From positions 1-14,499 of the forward strand of contig JAYODW010000066.1 in assembly GCA_038116745.1 (NCBI GenBank): 14,499 nucleotides of DNA, written 5' to 3'. The stretch is from JAYODW01 sp038116745. Lineage in GTDB: Bacteria > Pseudomonadota > Gammaproteobacteria > Ga0077536. Under the pieces are notes generated by a model. It was not told where the DNA came from, ran no database searches, and worked only from the letters and a program-made list of their open reading frames with translations. This document shows, one piece after another, positions 6,591 through 14,152 of this stretch (its first letter is position 1; each line of letters begins with the position of its first letter). Made by a program: the position numbers and the translations under genes.

Positions 6591-8591
6591 CTAGGCCTCC
6601 AGCGCCGCGAGCTGCCTGGGGACGTCGACCTCGTCGATCTGCGCCTCCGCAAGGAACCGCCGCGCGTACTCCAGATGGACCCCGCTCTCCAGGAACAGGC
6701 GAAAAAGCTCAGGATCGATATGCTGATCCTTCGCCATAAAACCCATGATGCGCACTGATTCGCTTAAGGTCTTTGCGCTTTTGTAGGGGCGATCCGAGGC
6801 GGTAAGCGCTTCAAAAATATCGGCTATGGCCATGATGCGCGCCGGAACAGACATTTGTTCACGCACAATCCCCCGCGGATAACCCTTGCCATCCATTTTC
6901 TCGTGATGCCCACCCGCATATTCCGGCACACGCTCGAGATGCTTTGGAAACGGCAGCTGACCGAGCATGAGAATGGTCTGCACGATGTGATGGTTGATCT
7001 TGTAACGCTCCTCCTCCGTCAGGGTCCCCCGAGGAATGCTCAGGTTGTAAATCTCTCCATAGTTGTACTCATGCGAGGGCACCGGCATGTTGAAACCGTA
7101 GCGGTTGTCTCCGTACGGGTCCGAACCGGCAATGCGTTCGATGATGTGATCTTCACGATCGGCGAGAACGTGCTCGACAACGGGTAATTCAGCTGCGGGA
7201 AAACGTTCTTTGCGCAACATCTCCTCACGGGACAGCCCGAGGCGATCACTGAGATGACGCGTCCAGGTCCGCTGCGCTATCTGCTGTAGGCGGTCCACTT
7301 TTTCCGCGTCCATGAATTCACCGCCTATGTTGCATTCCGCAACGAACGCGAAGTCATCAGCGATCTCAAGCCGCTTTTCTTTGAGCGCAGCCGTCAACAC
7401 TTCGCGATCCCCGCCTTCTGCAAGCGCCTGCCAGAATTCCACTTCCGCATCCCGGAGAAGAACCTCGAAGCGCATCCGGATTTCATTGATGCGGTTGTAG
7501 ATGGTTTCCAGCTTGGTCGCTTTGTCGACAACGTATTCCGGCGTTGTGACCTTGCCGCAGTCATGCAGCCAACCGGCAATCCGGAACTCGTACCACTCGT
7601 CTTCGTTGAAGTCGAAATCCACGAACGGGCCGCTTTTACTGTCACAGGCCGCCCGCGCCAGCATCATTGCGCACTCCGGCACCCGCTTACAGTGCCCCCC
7701 GGTGTAGGGTGATTTTTCGTCGACTGCGCCTGCAATCAGCTCAATAAAAGAATCGAGCAGCTGCTTCTGTGATTCGATGAGATTGCGGTTTTCCAGCGCG
7801 ACGGCCGCCTGAGATGCAAGCGCCTCAACGTAGGTTTCGATATCCGCTGGAAATGGCACCACCTCCTCGCCGCCCTGAGCGCGCGCGTTAAGCAGCTGCA
7901 GAACGCCCAGAACCATGCCGCTGCGATTCTTCATGGGCACAGTCAGGAAAGATTTAGAACGGTAGCCAGTGCCCTCATCGAATTTCTTGGTCCCGGAGAA
8001 ATCGAATTCACCATCCGCCTCATAGGCGTCGCTGATGTTGACTGACTGACCGGTAAGCGCGCAGTAGGAGGCGACGTTCTTATGATTCGGCGCCCGAGTC
8101 TCAGCGTCGTACATGGAGAGCGCGGGGAAGGTAATTGCCGCACCAGAGGTTCCTCCAAGTGCGAGACCGAGCGTGTCCGAACGGATGATCTCAAACTTCA
8201 GCGTATCGTCAGCAGTGCGTGTATAAAGCGTGCCGCCGTCGGCATTCGTCAGGTCTTTAGCTTCCATCAGGATGCGTTCCATCAAACGCCCGGGGTCCTT
8301 CTCAGAGGACAACGCGAGACCGATCTCCAGCAGCCGCGCAATCAGCGCCCGCGACTCCTCCAACTCCCGCGCGCTTGCTTCAACCTGCCCCTCCCGCTGC
8401 GAAGCCTGAGTGGCAGCGCCCTCCGATCCCGCTTGATCACTTTTTGCAGCACTTTGGGCTTCGGCGTTCTGCGCCCGCGCCAGCAGGCACTCAAACTCTC
8501 CCACGAGCTCATTGCGGAAAGCGTCCTGACCGGCCATTTGCCGCATCCGCTCAAGAACCTGAAGTTCGTGCTCGAATTGTTGCTCACCCAT
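6591..8591 (-). CDS. Coiled-coil/GAF/HD-GYP signalling protein with a large insertion
   Basis: A 666-residue soluble protein likely to hydrolyse cyclic di-GMP or a related dinucleotide. Order seen (from ATG 8591): a charged, Ala/Glu/Gln-rich helical, coiled-coil-like region (1-85), a GAF domain (about 85-272, with TGYRSKSFLTVPM and LASQAAVALENRNL), then the HD-GYP domain. That domain has YTGGHCKRV (296-304), LHDCGK with metal-binding His343/Asp344, HH 534-535, HHEKMDGKGYPRG (562-574) and IADIFEAL followed by DRPYK. The key HD and GYP residues are present, so activity is plausible. Unusually, about 160 residues (361-522) separate the HD half from the rest. The GAF end reads LLNARAQGG where cyclic-nucleotide GAFs have NK, so the ligand is uncertain. 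ATG 8591 is preferred over GTG 8600 because GGTGA lies five bases upstream. It is a single gene with no membrane segment. Confidence 0.93.
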   Translation of the reverse strand: MGEQQFEHELQVLERMRQMAGQDAFRNELVGEFECLLARAQNAEAQSAAKSDQAGSEGAATQASQREGQVEASARELEESRALIARLLEIGLALSSEKDPGRLMERILMEAKDLTNADGGTLYTRTADDTLKFEIIRSDTLGLALGGTSGAAITFPALSMYDAETRAPNHKNVASYCALTGQSVNISDAYEADGEFDFSGTKKFDEGTGYRSKSFLTVPMKNRSGMVLGVLQLLNARAQGGEEVVPFPADIETYVEALASQAAVALENRNLIESQKQLLDSFIELIAGAVDEKSPYTGGHCKRVPECAMMLARAACDSKSGPFVDFDFNEDEWYEFRIAGWLHDCGKVTTPEYVVDKATKLETIYNRINEIRMRFEVLLRDAEVEFWQALAEGGDREVLTAALKEKRLEIADDFAFVAECNIGGEFMDAEKVDRLQQIAQRTWTRHLSDRLGLSREEMLRKERFPAAELPVVEHVLADREDHIIERIAGSDPYGDNRYGFNMPVPSHEYNYGEIYNLSIPRGTLTEEERYKINHHIVQTILMLGQLPFPKHLERVPEYAGGHHEKMDGKGYPRGIVREQMSVPARIMAIADIFEALTASDRPYKSAKTLSESVRIMGFMAKDQHIDPELFRLFLESGVHLEYARRFLAEAQIDEVDVPRQLAALEA

Positions 8592-8760
8592 GGATTTCAC
8601 CGCCGCTCTGCTTTGGTCGCGCCATCTGCGCTTGCTTGTAACGGAGACAGTAGCACAAGGCCCATATTTATCGATTAGAGGCGTCTCATAGAGCTGTGCT
8701 CAACGCGCCTCTTACCCCCGGCACCGGGTCGCTCTGCAGCCTAAGAGTAGACCTCATCGT

Positions 8761-9318
8761 CTACGACCCGAACCTCTGCGCGAGCGCAGCCTCGCGTCGC
8801 AGCAAAGCTATTTTCCGGCTGACACCCCAGCGAAACCCGGAGACGCTGCCATCCGACCGCAGAACCCTATGGCAGGGCACCGCAATCGCGATCTGATTAG
8901 CAGCGCAGGCGCTGGCGACCGCCCGCACAGCCCGAGGACGTCCCAGCCTGCAGGCGAGTTCGCCATAGCTCACGGTTGTGCCGCACGGTATCCCCTGAAG
9001 CGCTCGCCAGACCACCTGCTGAAATTTCGTTCCTTCGAGCAGGATCTGCAGCGGGAACGGATTGTCAGGACGCTCAACAAGCTGGACAGCCCCACGGAGC
9101 GCCCGCCTGCACTGAAGCTTTGAATCACCAGGTGCTGCTTGCGGGAATCGTCTCTTCAGCGTCTCAACAAGCTCATCTGCAGTATCGGCAAGACTGATGG
9201 CGAGTACACCTGTGCCGCGACAGGCAACAAGAATGCTGCCGAGACTGCAGGAGCCCGTAGCAAAGAGCACAGGCTGCGTAGAAGGTAATTCGGCTGAGAT
9301 CATTAAGTTCATCGCCAT
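8761..9318 (-). CDS. Methylated-DNA-[protein]-cysteine S-methyltransferase (Ada C-terminal/Ogt type)
   Basis: A 185-residue suicide DNA-repair protein that takes the alkyl group from O6-methylguanine (or O4-methylthymine) onto its own cysteine. Seen: an N-terminal subdomain with GVLAISLADTADELVETLKRRFP. The C-terminal active domain has the VPCHR motif with acceptor Cys149, Tyr118 in TVSYGELA, the helix-turn-helix arginine finger region RAVASACAANQIAI, and Glu176 in LLRRE of the proton network. SGFRWGVSRK is closer to the C-terminal domain of Ada than to E. coli Ogt, but the Ada N-terminal zinc/regulatory domain is absent. ATG 9318 is chosen; in-frame ATGs at 9312 and 9303 are alternatives. 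A longer reading frame back to 9588 would invade the divergent crotonase gene and is not family-like. Confidence 0.92.
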   Translation of the reverse strand: MAMNLMISAELPSTQPVLFATGSCSLGSILVACRGTGVLAISLADTADELVETLKRRFPQAAPGDSKLQCRRALRGAVQLVERPDNPFPLQILLEGTKFQQVVWRALQGIPCGTTVSYGELACRLGRPRAVRAVASACAANQIAIAVPCHRVLRSDGSVSGFRWGVSRKIALLRREAALAQRFGS

Positions 9319-9334
9319 GCCGGATGGGTCTGAC

Positions 9335-9374
9335 TTGCACCCATGGTAGCCCACCTCGACAATACCGGCGCCGG
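9335..9374 (+). promoter_or_regulatory. Candidate promoter and palindrome upstream of the crotonase-ligase operon
   Basis: TTGCAC (9335-9340), a 17-bp spacer and GACAAT (9358-9363) make a weak sigma70-like pair (3/6 and 4/6 matches) about 25 bp before the likely leader end. The perfect 10-bp palindrome CCGGCGCCGG (9365-9374) overlaps the predicted transcription start and could be an operator. Only 76 bp separate this gene from the divergent alkyltransferase, so promoter elements must be compact. This is from by-eye matching and is a low-certainty call. Confidence 0.33.
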
Positions 9375-9394
9375 CATAACTGGAGCATCTGCTG

Positions 9395-10192
9395 ATGACG
9401 GAAGAGTCGATCCAAGAGGCGCCACAGGTGACTTTGGAGTCCGATGGGGGCATCGCCACCCTCACGCTGAACCGTCCCGTGCGGTTCAACACGCTGACCA
9501 GCGGAGTGATTAAGAAGGTCAGCGAAAATCTCGCAATGGTAGGGAGCGATCCGAGCGTTCGGGTACTGATCATTGCGAGCACGGGCAAAGCTTTCTCGAC
9601 CGGCCACGACCTGAAAGAAATGGACGCGAATCCGGACGAAAATTTCTACCGCTCCCTGCTTTCCGACTGTTCCAGGATGATGCAGAGCATCGTCGCGCTT
9701 CCGCAGCCCGTCATCGCCGAAGTGCAGGGGATCGCGACCGCAGCCGGCTGCCAGCTGGTCGCGAGCTGCGATCTCGCCGTGGCAGCGCGCAGCTCGCGCT
9801 TTGCGACCAACGGGATCCGAAACGGACTTTACTGCGCCACACCAGCGGTGGCTGTCAGCCGCACTATCAACCGCAAACAGGCGCTGGAGATGCTCCTGAC
9901 GGGCGATTTCATTGACGCGGATCGCGCCGAACAAATCGGGCTCGTCAACCGGGTGGTCGACGACCACCTGTTACGCGAGCAGACCCGAGCCTTGGCCATG
10001 CGGATCGCCGAGAACCCGGGGTTCGCGTTGCGCTTGGGCAAGGCGTCTTTCTACCGTCAGGTCGACCAGCCCCTGGACGGTGCTTACCGGGGTGCAGCGG
10101 AGGATCTCGTGTGTAACCTGCTCGCCGACGACGGCCGCGAGGGCGTCCGCGCTTTCATTGAGAAGCGCCGGCCCCAATGGTCTGACCGCTGA
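9395..10192 (+). CDS. Enoyl-CoA hydratase/isomerase (crotonase) family protein, ECHDC3-like, lacking hydratase glutamates
   Basis: A 265-residue cytoplasmic crotonase-fold protein. The family's oxyanion-hole segments are present: KAFSTGHDLKEM (65-76) and ATAAGCQLVASCDLAVA (114-130). Canonical hydratases have Glu directly after the GGC, and a second Glu in the FAxPE segment. Here the equivalents are Gln120 and Gly140 (RFATNGIRNGLYCATP), so ordinary water addition to an enoyl-CoA is doubtful. The pattern, including the cysteine in GLYCATP, matches what I recall of ECHDC3-type proteins. A CoA-thioester role is likely but the reaction is open. ATG at 9395 has GGAG nine bases upstream. The ligase follows after 34 bp, so the pair is very likely co-transcribed. 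Confidence 0.9.
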   Translation: MTEESIQEAPQVTLESDGGIATLTLNRPVRFNTLTSGVIKKVSENLAMVGSDPSVRVLIIASTGKAFSTGHDLKEMDANPDENFYRSLLSDCSRMMQSIVALPQPVIAEVQGIATAAGCQLVASCDLAVAARSSRFATNGIRNGLYCATPAVAVSRTINRKQALEMLLTGDFIDADRAEQIGLVNRVVDDHLLREQTRALAMRIAENPGFALRLGKASFYRQVDQPLDGAYRGAAEDLVCNLLADDGREGVRAFIEKRRPQWSDR

Positions 10193-10226
10193 AGCCACAA
10201 CAAGAAACGACAAGGAACTTCCTCAT

Positions 10227-11873
10227 ATGAATGACCCGGCGACCAATCCGTACGACCGCGATCTCGACCAGGTGCCTGCGAATTTTGTACCCCTGTCACC
10301 GTTGAGCTGGCTGTCGCGAGCCGCGGCGGTTTACCCTGAGCGCCTCGCGGTGGTCCATGGTGCTCAACGCTACTCCTGGAGCGATACCTTCCGTCGCTGC
10401 CGGCAGCTGGCGTCGGCGCTGGAACGCCGGGGGATCGGAAAAGGCGATACGGTGGCGGTGATTGCTACCAATATCCCCGCGTTCTACGAAGGGCTCTTCG
10501 GGATCCCGGCAGCCGGAGCCGTGATCAATCCCATCAACATCCGACTCGACGCAGACGCCATCGCCTTCATCCTCGACCACGGAGAGGCGAAGATGGTCAT
10601 CACGGACACAGAATTTGCGCCTACCGTGCGCGAGGCTCTGAGCAAATGCGCCGTCAAACCCGTGGTTATCGACATCGCGGATGAGCTGGCTCCGTGCCAC
10701 GACCGGCTGGGAGAAACCGAATACGAAGAGCTTCTCGCCGAAGGCGATCCGGACCACCCATGGACCCTGCCCGAAAACGAGTGGCAGGCGCTGGCGCTCT
10801 GCTACACCTCCGGTACAACCGGAAACCCAAAGGGGGTCGTCTATCACCACCGTGGCGCCTACCTCAATGCACTTGGCTGCGCGATGGCCTGGAATATGAC
10901 CCATCACCCGACTTATCTCTGGACTCTGCCGATGTTTCATTGCTGCGGCTGGACTTTCCCCTGGACGATCGCCGCGCTCGCCGGGACCAATGTCTGCCTG
11001 CGACGCATCGCAGCCCAGAATATTTACGATGCCATCGCCGAACACCAGGTCACACATTTCTGCGGTGCGCCCATCGTTCTCAACTTTATTGTCAACGCCC
11101 GGGAAGAAGAGAAACGCCCGCTGCCGCATACCGTTGAGGTCATGACCGCCGGCGCGGCACCGCCGGCAGCGGTGCTTAAAGCCACCGAACGCGCGGGATT
11201 TCACATTACCCACACCTATGGCCTCACTGAAACCTATGGGCCGGCGGTCTTTAACGCGCCGCAGGACAATTGGGGCGGCATGGATGAAGACGAGTACGCG
11301 GAGACGCTGATCCGCCAGGGCGTTCGATACCACGTGCTGGAAGATCTTGAAGTTATGGACCCGGAGACCATGCGCCCCGTACCAAGAGACGGGGAGACTC
11401 TCGGAGAAATCATGTTTCAGGGTAATAACGTGATGCGGGGGTATCTGAAGAACAAGAAAGCCACGGACGAATCACTGGCTGACGGCTACTTCCATTCAGG
11501 CGACCTCGCGGTAATGCACCCCGACGGCTACCTCCAGATCAAAGACCGCTCCAAAGACATCATTATTTCGGGCGGGGAGAACATCTCATCCATTGAGGTG
11601 GAGGAGACACTCTATAAGCATCCCGATATCCTCGAGGCCGCAGTGGTCGCGCGCCCGGATGATAAATGGGGCGAGACACCCTGCGCTTTCGTCGCACTCA
11701 AAGCGGACGCAGGTGCCGTCAGCGAGGCGGACATCATCGCCTACTGTCGCGAGAAGCTGGCCCACTTCAAAGCCCCGAAGACCATCGTCTTCACGGAGCT
11801 GCCGAAGACCGCGACGGGCAAGATCCAGAAATTCAAACTGCGCTCGCAGGCGGAACAGCTTGGGTCCTTATAG
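10227..11873 (+). CDS. AMP-forming acyl-CoA ligase (DmdB/AAE-like ANL superfamily)
   Basis: A 548-residue enzyme that adenylates a carboxylate with ATP and transfers it to CoA. Seen in order: P-loop YTSGTTGNPKG (193-203), FHCCGWTFPW (237-246) in the acyl-binding region, YGLTETYGP (331-339), SGDLAVMHPDGYLQIKDRSK with ATP-ribose Asp426 and hinge Arg441, GGENISSIEVE, and PKTATGK with the catalytic Lys532 near the C-terminus. All core residues are intact and the length is normal. The layout with GMDEDEYAE and EDLEVMDPETM resembles medium/short-chain ligases such as 3-methylmercaptopropionyl-CoA ligase (DmdB) and plant AAE proteins; the actual acid is unknown. The start ATG 10227 has AAGGAA nine bases upstream. 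The reading frame stays open back to 9912, but that part overlaps the crotonase gene. It probably supplies the CoA ester used by the preceding crotonase-like protein. Confidence 0.93.
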   Translation: MNDPATNPYDRDLDQVPANFVPLSPLSWLSRAAAVYPERLAVVHGAQRYSWSDTFRRCRQLASALERRGIGKGDTVAVIATNIPAFYEGLFGIPAAGAVINPINIRLDADAIAFILDHGEAKMVITDTEFAPTVREALSKCAVKPVVIDIADELAPCHDRLGETEYEELLAEGDPDHPWTLPENEWQALALCYTSGTTGNPKGVVYHHRGAYLNALGCAMAWNMTHHPTYLWTLPMFHCCGWTFPWTIAALAGTNVCLRRIAAQNIYDAIAEHQVTHFCGAPIVLNFIVNAREEEKRPLPHTVEVMTAGAAPPAAVLKATERAGFHITHTYGLTETYGPAVFNAPQDNWGGMDEDEYAETLIRQGVRYHVLEDLEVMDPETMRPVPRDGETLGEIMFQGNNVMRGYLKNKKATDESLADGYFHSGDLAVMHPDGYLQIKDRSKDIIISGGENISSIEVEETLYKHPDILEAAVVARPDDKWGETPCAFVALKADAGAVSEADIIAYCREKLAHFKAPKTIVFTELPKTATGKIQKFKLRSQAEQLGSL

Positions 11874-11893
11874 GCTGGTTTGTTGGTAGTCGC

Positions 11894-11925
11894 TCGACCA
11901 CACCTATGTAACCTGGTGCGGTCGA
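11894..11925. terminator. Strong hairpin between convergent ligase and leuD genes
   Basis: Arms TCGACCACACC (11894-11904) and GGTGCGGTCGA (11915-11925) pair over 11 positions with a single A/C mismatch around a 10-nt loop. It sits 20 bp after the acyl-CoA ligase stop and 47 bp beyond the leuD stop, exactly where a bidirectional transcription end is expected. Neither strand shows the T-run of a classical intrinsic terminator, so it may be a Rho-assisted end or an RNA-stabilising 3' structure. Confidence 0.45.
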
Positions 11926-11972
11926 AGGACTCCGGGGGCTTCACTCCCTCCGCTGATGCCGTTTCGACGAAC

Positions 11973-12617
11973 TCAACGAAACAGCCAGGGAGAGCGCTCC
12001 CGACTACGCGCTTCGAACGCTTTGATGTCATCCGCATACTGAAGCGAGACGCCGATATCGTCCAAACCGTTGAGCAATCGATGGCGGAGTCCCGGATTAA
12101 ACTCAAACTCGAATCGCTCTCCGGTGGGGGTCGTAACGCTCTGCGCCTCTAAATCGACCGTCAGGCTGAAACCCGGCGTTTTTTCGACGTCGCGGAACAA
12201 TCCGTCAACCACCTCACCGGGCAAAGCGATAGGCAGAAGCCCGTTTTTGCACGAGTTCCCGAAAAAGATGTCGGCAAAACTGGGGGCGATTACCGCACGG
12301 ATCCCGAAGTCATACAGTGCCCAGGGGGCATGCTCCCGCGAGGAGCCGCAGCCAAAATTATCGCGAGCCAAAAGGATCTCTGCGCCCTGGTATCGGGCCT
12401 CGTTGAGCACAAAGTCCGGATTAAGCGGACGACCTTCGTTTTCTTTGTCTGGTTCGCCCTTATCCAGGTACCGCCATTCATCAAAGAGATTGGGTCCGAA
12501 ACCGCTGCGTTTTATCGACTTGAGAAACTGCTTGGGAATGATCGCATCGGTGTCTACGTTGGGACGGTCTATCGGCACCACAACGCCTGTCAAACGCGTG
12601 AAAGCTTCCATCGTCAT
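11973..12617 (-). CDS. leuD: 3-isopropylmalate dehydratase small subunit
   Basis: The 214-residue swivel-domain subunit of isopropylmalate isomerase, which with LeuC converts 2-isopropylmalate to 3-isopropylmalate in leucine synthesis. Seen: VDTDAIIPKQFLKSIKRSGF (19-38), FDEWRYL, ARDNFGCGSSREHAPWAL (substrate-recognition and swivel loop), and VIAPSFADIFFGNSCKNGLLPI, all diagnostic. Length is slightly above E. coli LeuD (about 201). Its ATG overlaps the leuC TGA by four bases (ATGA at 12614-12617), which implies translational coupling and a 1:1 complex. A second ATG two codons on is possible. No leuB follows within the window, because the next gene downstream converges. Confidence 0.97.
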   Translation of the reverse strand: MTMEAFTRLTGVVVPIDRPNVDTDAIIPKQFLKSIKRSGFGPNLFDEWRYLDKGEPDKENEGRPLNPDFVLNEARYQGAEILLARDNFGCGSSREHAPWALYDFGIRAVIAPSFADIFFGNSCKNGLLPIALPGEVVDGLFRDVEKTPGFSLTVDLEAQSVTTPTGERFEFEFNPGLRHRLLNGLDDIGVSLQYADDIKAFEARSRERSPWLFR

Positions 12618-14014
12618 AGCCCCCTGACATCAACAAAATGGCCGGCAACACCCGCCGCAGCAGCCATCGCAGGACTGACCAGATGCGTTCGCCCGCCCCG
12701 TCCCTGCCGACCTTCAAAATTCCTGTTCGAGGTACTGGCACACCGTTCCCCGGGCTCCAGCTGGTCAGGATTCATACCTAGGCACATCGAACAACCCGGC
12801 TCCCGCCACTCAAAACCCGCCTCGCGGAAAATCTGGTCGAGGCCTTCCGCCTCCGCCTGCTGCTTGACCAATCCCGATCCCGGCACGACGAGCGCAGCCT
12901 TAACGCTGGCCGCGCGCCGACGCCCTCGCACGACAGCGGCAGCTTCACGCAAATCCTCAATGCGCGAATTGGTACACGACCCGATGAAAACTTTGTCGAT
13001 GGGAATACTGGCTATCGGGGTGCCCGGCTTTAAGTCCATGTACTGCAGCGCATTGCGCATTCCGACCCGGCGCACCTCGTCATCTGCTGCTTCAGGATCG
13101 GGCACGGTCTGGTCGACTGCGACCACCATTTCCGGTGACGTGCCCCATGAGACCTGTGGTGCGATATCGGCGGCGTCCAGGGTCACTTCCGCATCAAAGT
13201 GGGCACCCTCATCGGAACGCAGGTCGGCCCACTGCGCGAGCGCGCTCTCCCATTCTTCCCTAGTCGGCGCGAAGGGTCGTCCCTCCACATAGCGTTGCGT
13301 TGTTTCATCAAAGGCGACCAGGCCCGCTCTCGCGCCGGCTTCGATAGACATGTTGCAGACCGTCATGCGTCCTTCCATAGACAGCGCGCGGACTGCCTCA
13401 CCCGCGTACTCGATCGTATGGCCCGTGGCGCCCGCAGTACCCAGATGGCCGATGATTCGCAGGATCAGGTCCTTGGCGCCCACACCTGCTCCAAGGTCGC
13501 CGCGAACGGTGATTCTCATATTCTTAGCCTTGCGCGACACCAGGCATTGCGTCGCAAACACGTGCTCAATTTCCGACGTACCGATCCCGAAAGCCAGCGC
13601 CGCCAGCGCGCCATTGGTCGCCGTGTGCGAATCGCCACACACGATAGTCATCCCCGGCAGACTCCAGCCCTGCTCCGGCCCGGTCACGTGAACAATTCCC
13701 TGACGCAAATCCCCGATATCGTGATGCAGAATCCCATACTTCACGCAGTTCCGCGTCAGCGTTTCGAGCTGTAGCCTGGCAACCGGGTCGGTGATGTTGG
13801 TTACGTCGACGGTGGGCACGTTGTGATCAGAGACTGCCTTGCTTGCCGCCGCGCGCCAGAGCCCGCGACCAGCAAGTTCCAGACCTTCAAAAGCCTGGGG
13901 AGAGGTCACCTCGTGCGTGATGTGGCGGTCGATATACAGCAAGGCGGTGCCATCATCGAATTCCCGTACCAGATGCGCGTCCCAAAGCTTGTCGTACAGC
14001 GTGCGTGGAGGCAT
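12614..14014 (-). CDS. leuC: 3-isopropylmalate dehydratase large subunit
   Basis: The catalytic [4Fe-4S] subunit of isopropylmalate isomerase, an aconitase-family enzyme. From ATG 14014 it is 466 residues, the same length as E. coli LeuC. Seen: TLYDKLWDAHLV at the N-terminus, YIDRHITHEVTSPQAFEGL, the CGDSHTATNGA block, and cluster ligands Cys347 in FIGSCTNSRIEDL plus Cys408 and Cys411 in CSMCLGMNPDQL. SNRNFEGRQGRGGRTHLVSP follows. The start is supported by GAAGGG seven bases upstream and by homology; the open frame continues to 14302, but that extension runs over the divergent Sel1 gene and is not LeuC-like. An extended -10 lies just upstream. leuC is first in the leuCD pair. Confidence 0.97.
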   Translation of the reverse strand: MPPRTLYDKLWDAHLVREFDDGTALLYIDRHITHEVTSPQAFEGLELAGRGLWRAAASKAVSDHNVPTVDVTNITDPVARLQLETLTRNCVKYGILHHDIGDLRQGIVHVTGPEQGWSLPGMTIVCGDSHTATNGALAALAFGIGTSEIEHVFATQCLVSRKAKNMRITVRGDLGAGVGAKDLILRIIGHLGTAGATGHTIEYAGEAVRALSMEGRMTVCNMSIEAGARAGLVAFDETTQRYVEGRPFAPTREEWESALAQWADLRSDEGAHFDAEVTLDAADIAPQVSWGTSPEMVVAVDQTVPDPEAADDEVRRVGMRNALQYMDLKPGTPIASIPIDKVFIGSCTNSRIEDLREAAAVVRGRRRAASVKAALVVPGSGLVKQQAEAEGLDQIFREAGFEWREPGCSMCLGMNPDQLEPGERCASTSNRNFEGRQGRGGRTHLVSPAMAAAAGVAGHFVDVRGL

Positions 14015-14045
14015 GAGAGAGCCCTTCAGGGGTAGAAAACGGAGC

Positions 14046-14057
14046 GCGATTCTAGCA
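14046..14057 (-). promoter_or_regulatory. Extended -10 promoter element for leuCD
   Basis: On the minus strand the sequence reads TGCTAGAAT, an extended -10 (TGn plus TAGAAT, 5/6 to TATAAT, hexamer at 14054 to 14049). No recognisable -35 hexamer lies 16-18 bp upstream, as is common with extended -10 promoters. The predicted start near 14042 would give a leader of about 28 nt, too short to encode a leucine attenuator peptide. Confidence 0.4.
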
Positions 14058-14152
14058 TCGGGAACATCGGCCGCCCTCGGAACTTTGTTAGACTCGGAGC
14101 GTCTACCCGGGTGAAGTGCGCCCGTTCTTCTCATCTCCTGGAAAACCCAACC

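Noticed and set aside
6588..6597. Palindrome GGCCTAGGCC at the HD-GYP stop codon
   Set aside because: A 10-bp palindrome within coding/stop sequence with no partner copy seen; likely chance.
8601..8760. Regulatory RNA or promoter in the 160-bp gap before the HD-GYP gene
   Set aside because: An A/T-rich patch (ATCGATAAATAT on the minus strand) and a distant AGCACA/TGTGCT pair are visible, but no convincing -35/-10 spacing or stable fold was found.
9319..9588. N-terminal extension of the alkyltransferase by 90 residues
   Set aside because: It would overlap the divergent crotonase coding region and is not Ada zinc-domain-like (no four-cysteine zinc site).
9173..9967. Minus-strand open frame of 264 codons under the crotonase gene
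   Set aside because: Overlaps both the alkyltransferase and the crotonase, which have clear motifs; its translation matches nothing recognisable.
10296..11333. Minus-strand open frame of 345 codons opposite the acyl-CoA ligase
   Set aside because: Lies entirely under the ligase core motifs and has no domain signature; an antisense shadow.
9395..11873. DmdD-DmdB pair for DMSP demethylation catabolism
   Set aside because: The ligase is DmdB-like, but the crotonase lacks the two glutamates DmdD needs, and no DmdA or DmdC is present.
12330..13292. Plus-strand open frame of 320 codons opposite leuC/leuD
   Set aside because: Low-complexity Ser/Arg/Ala-rich translation under two well-defined genes.
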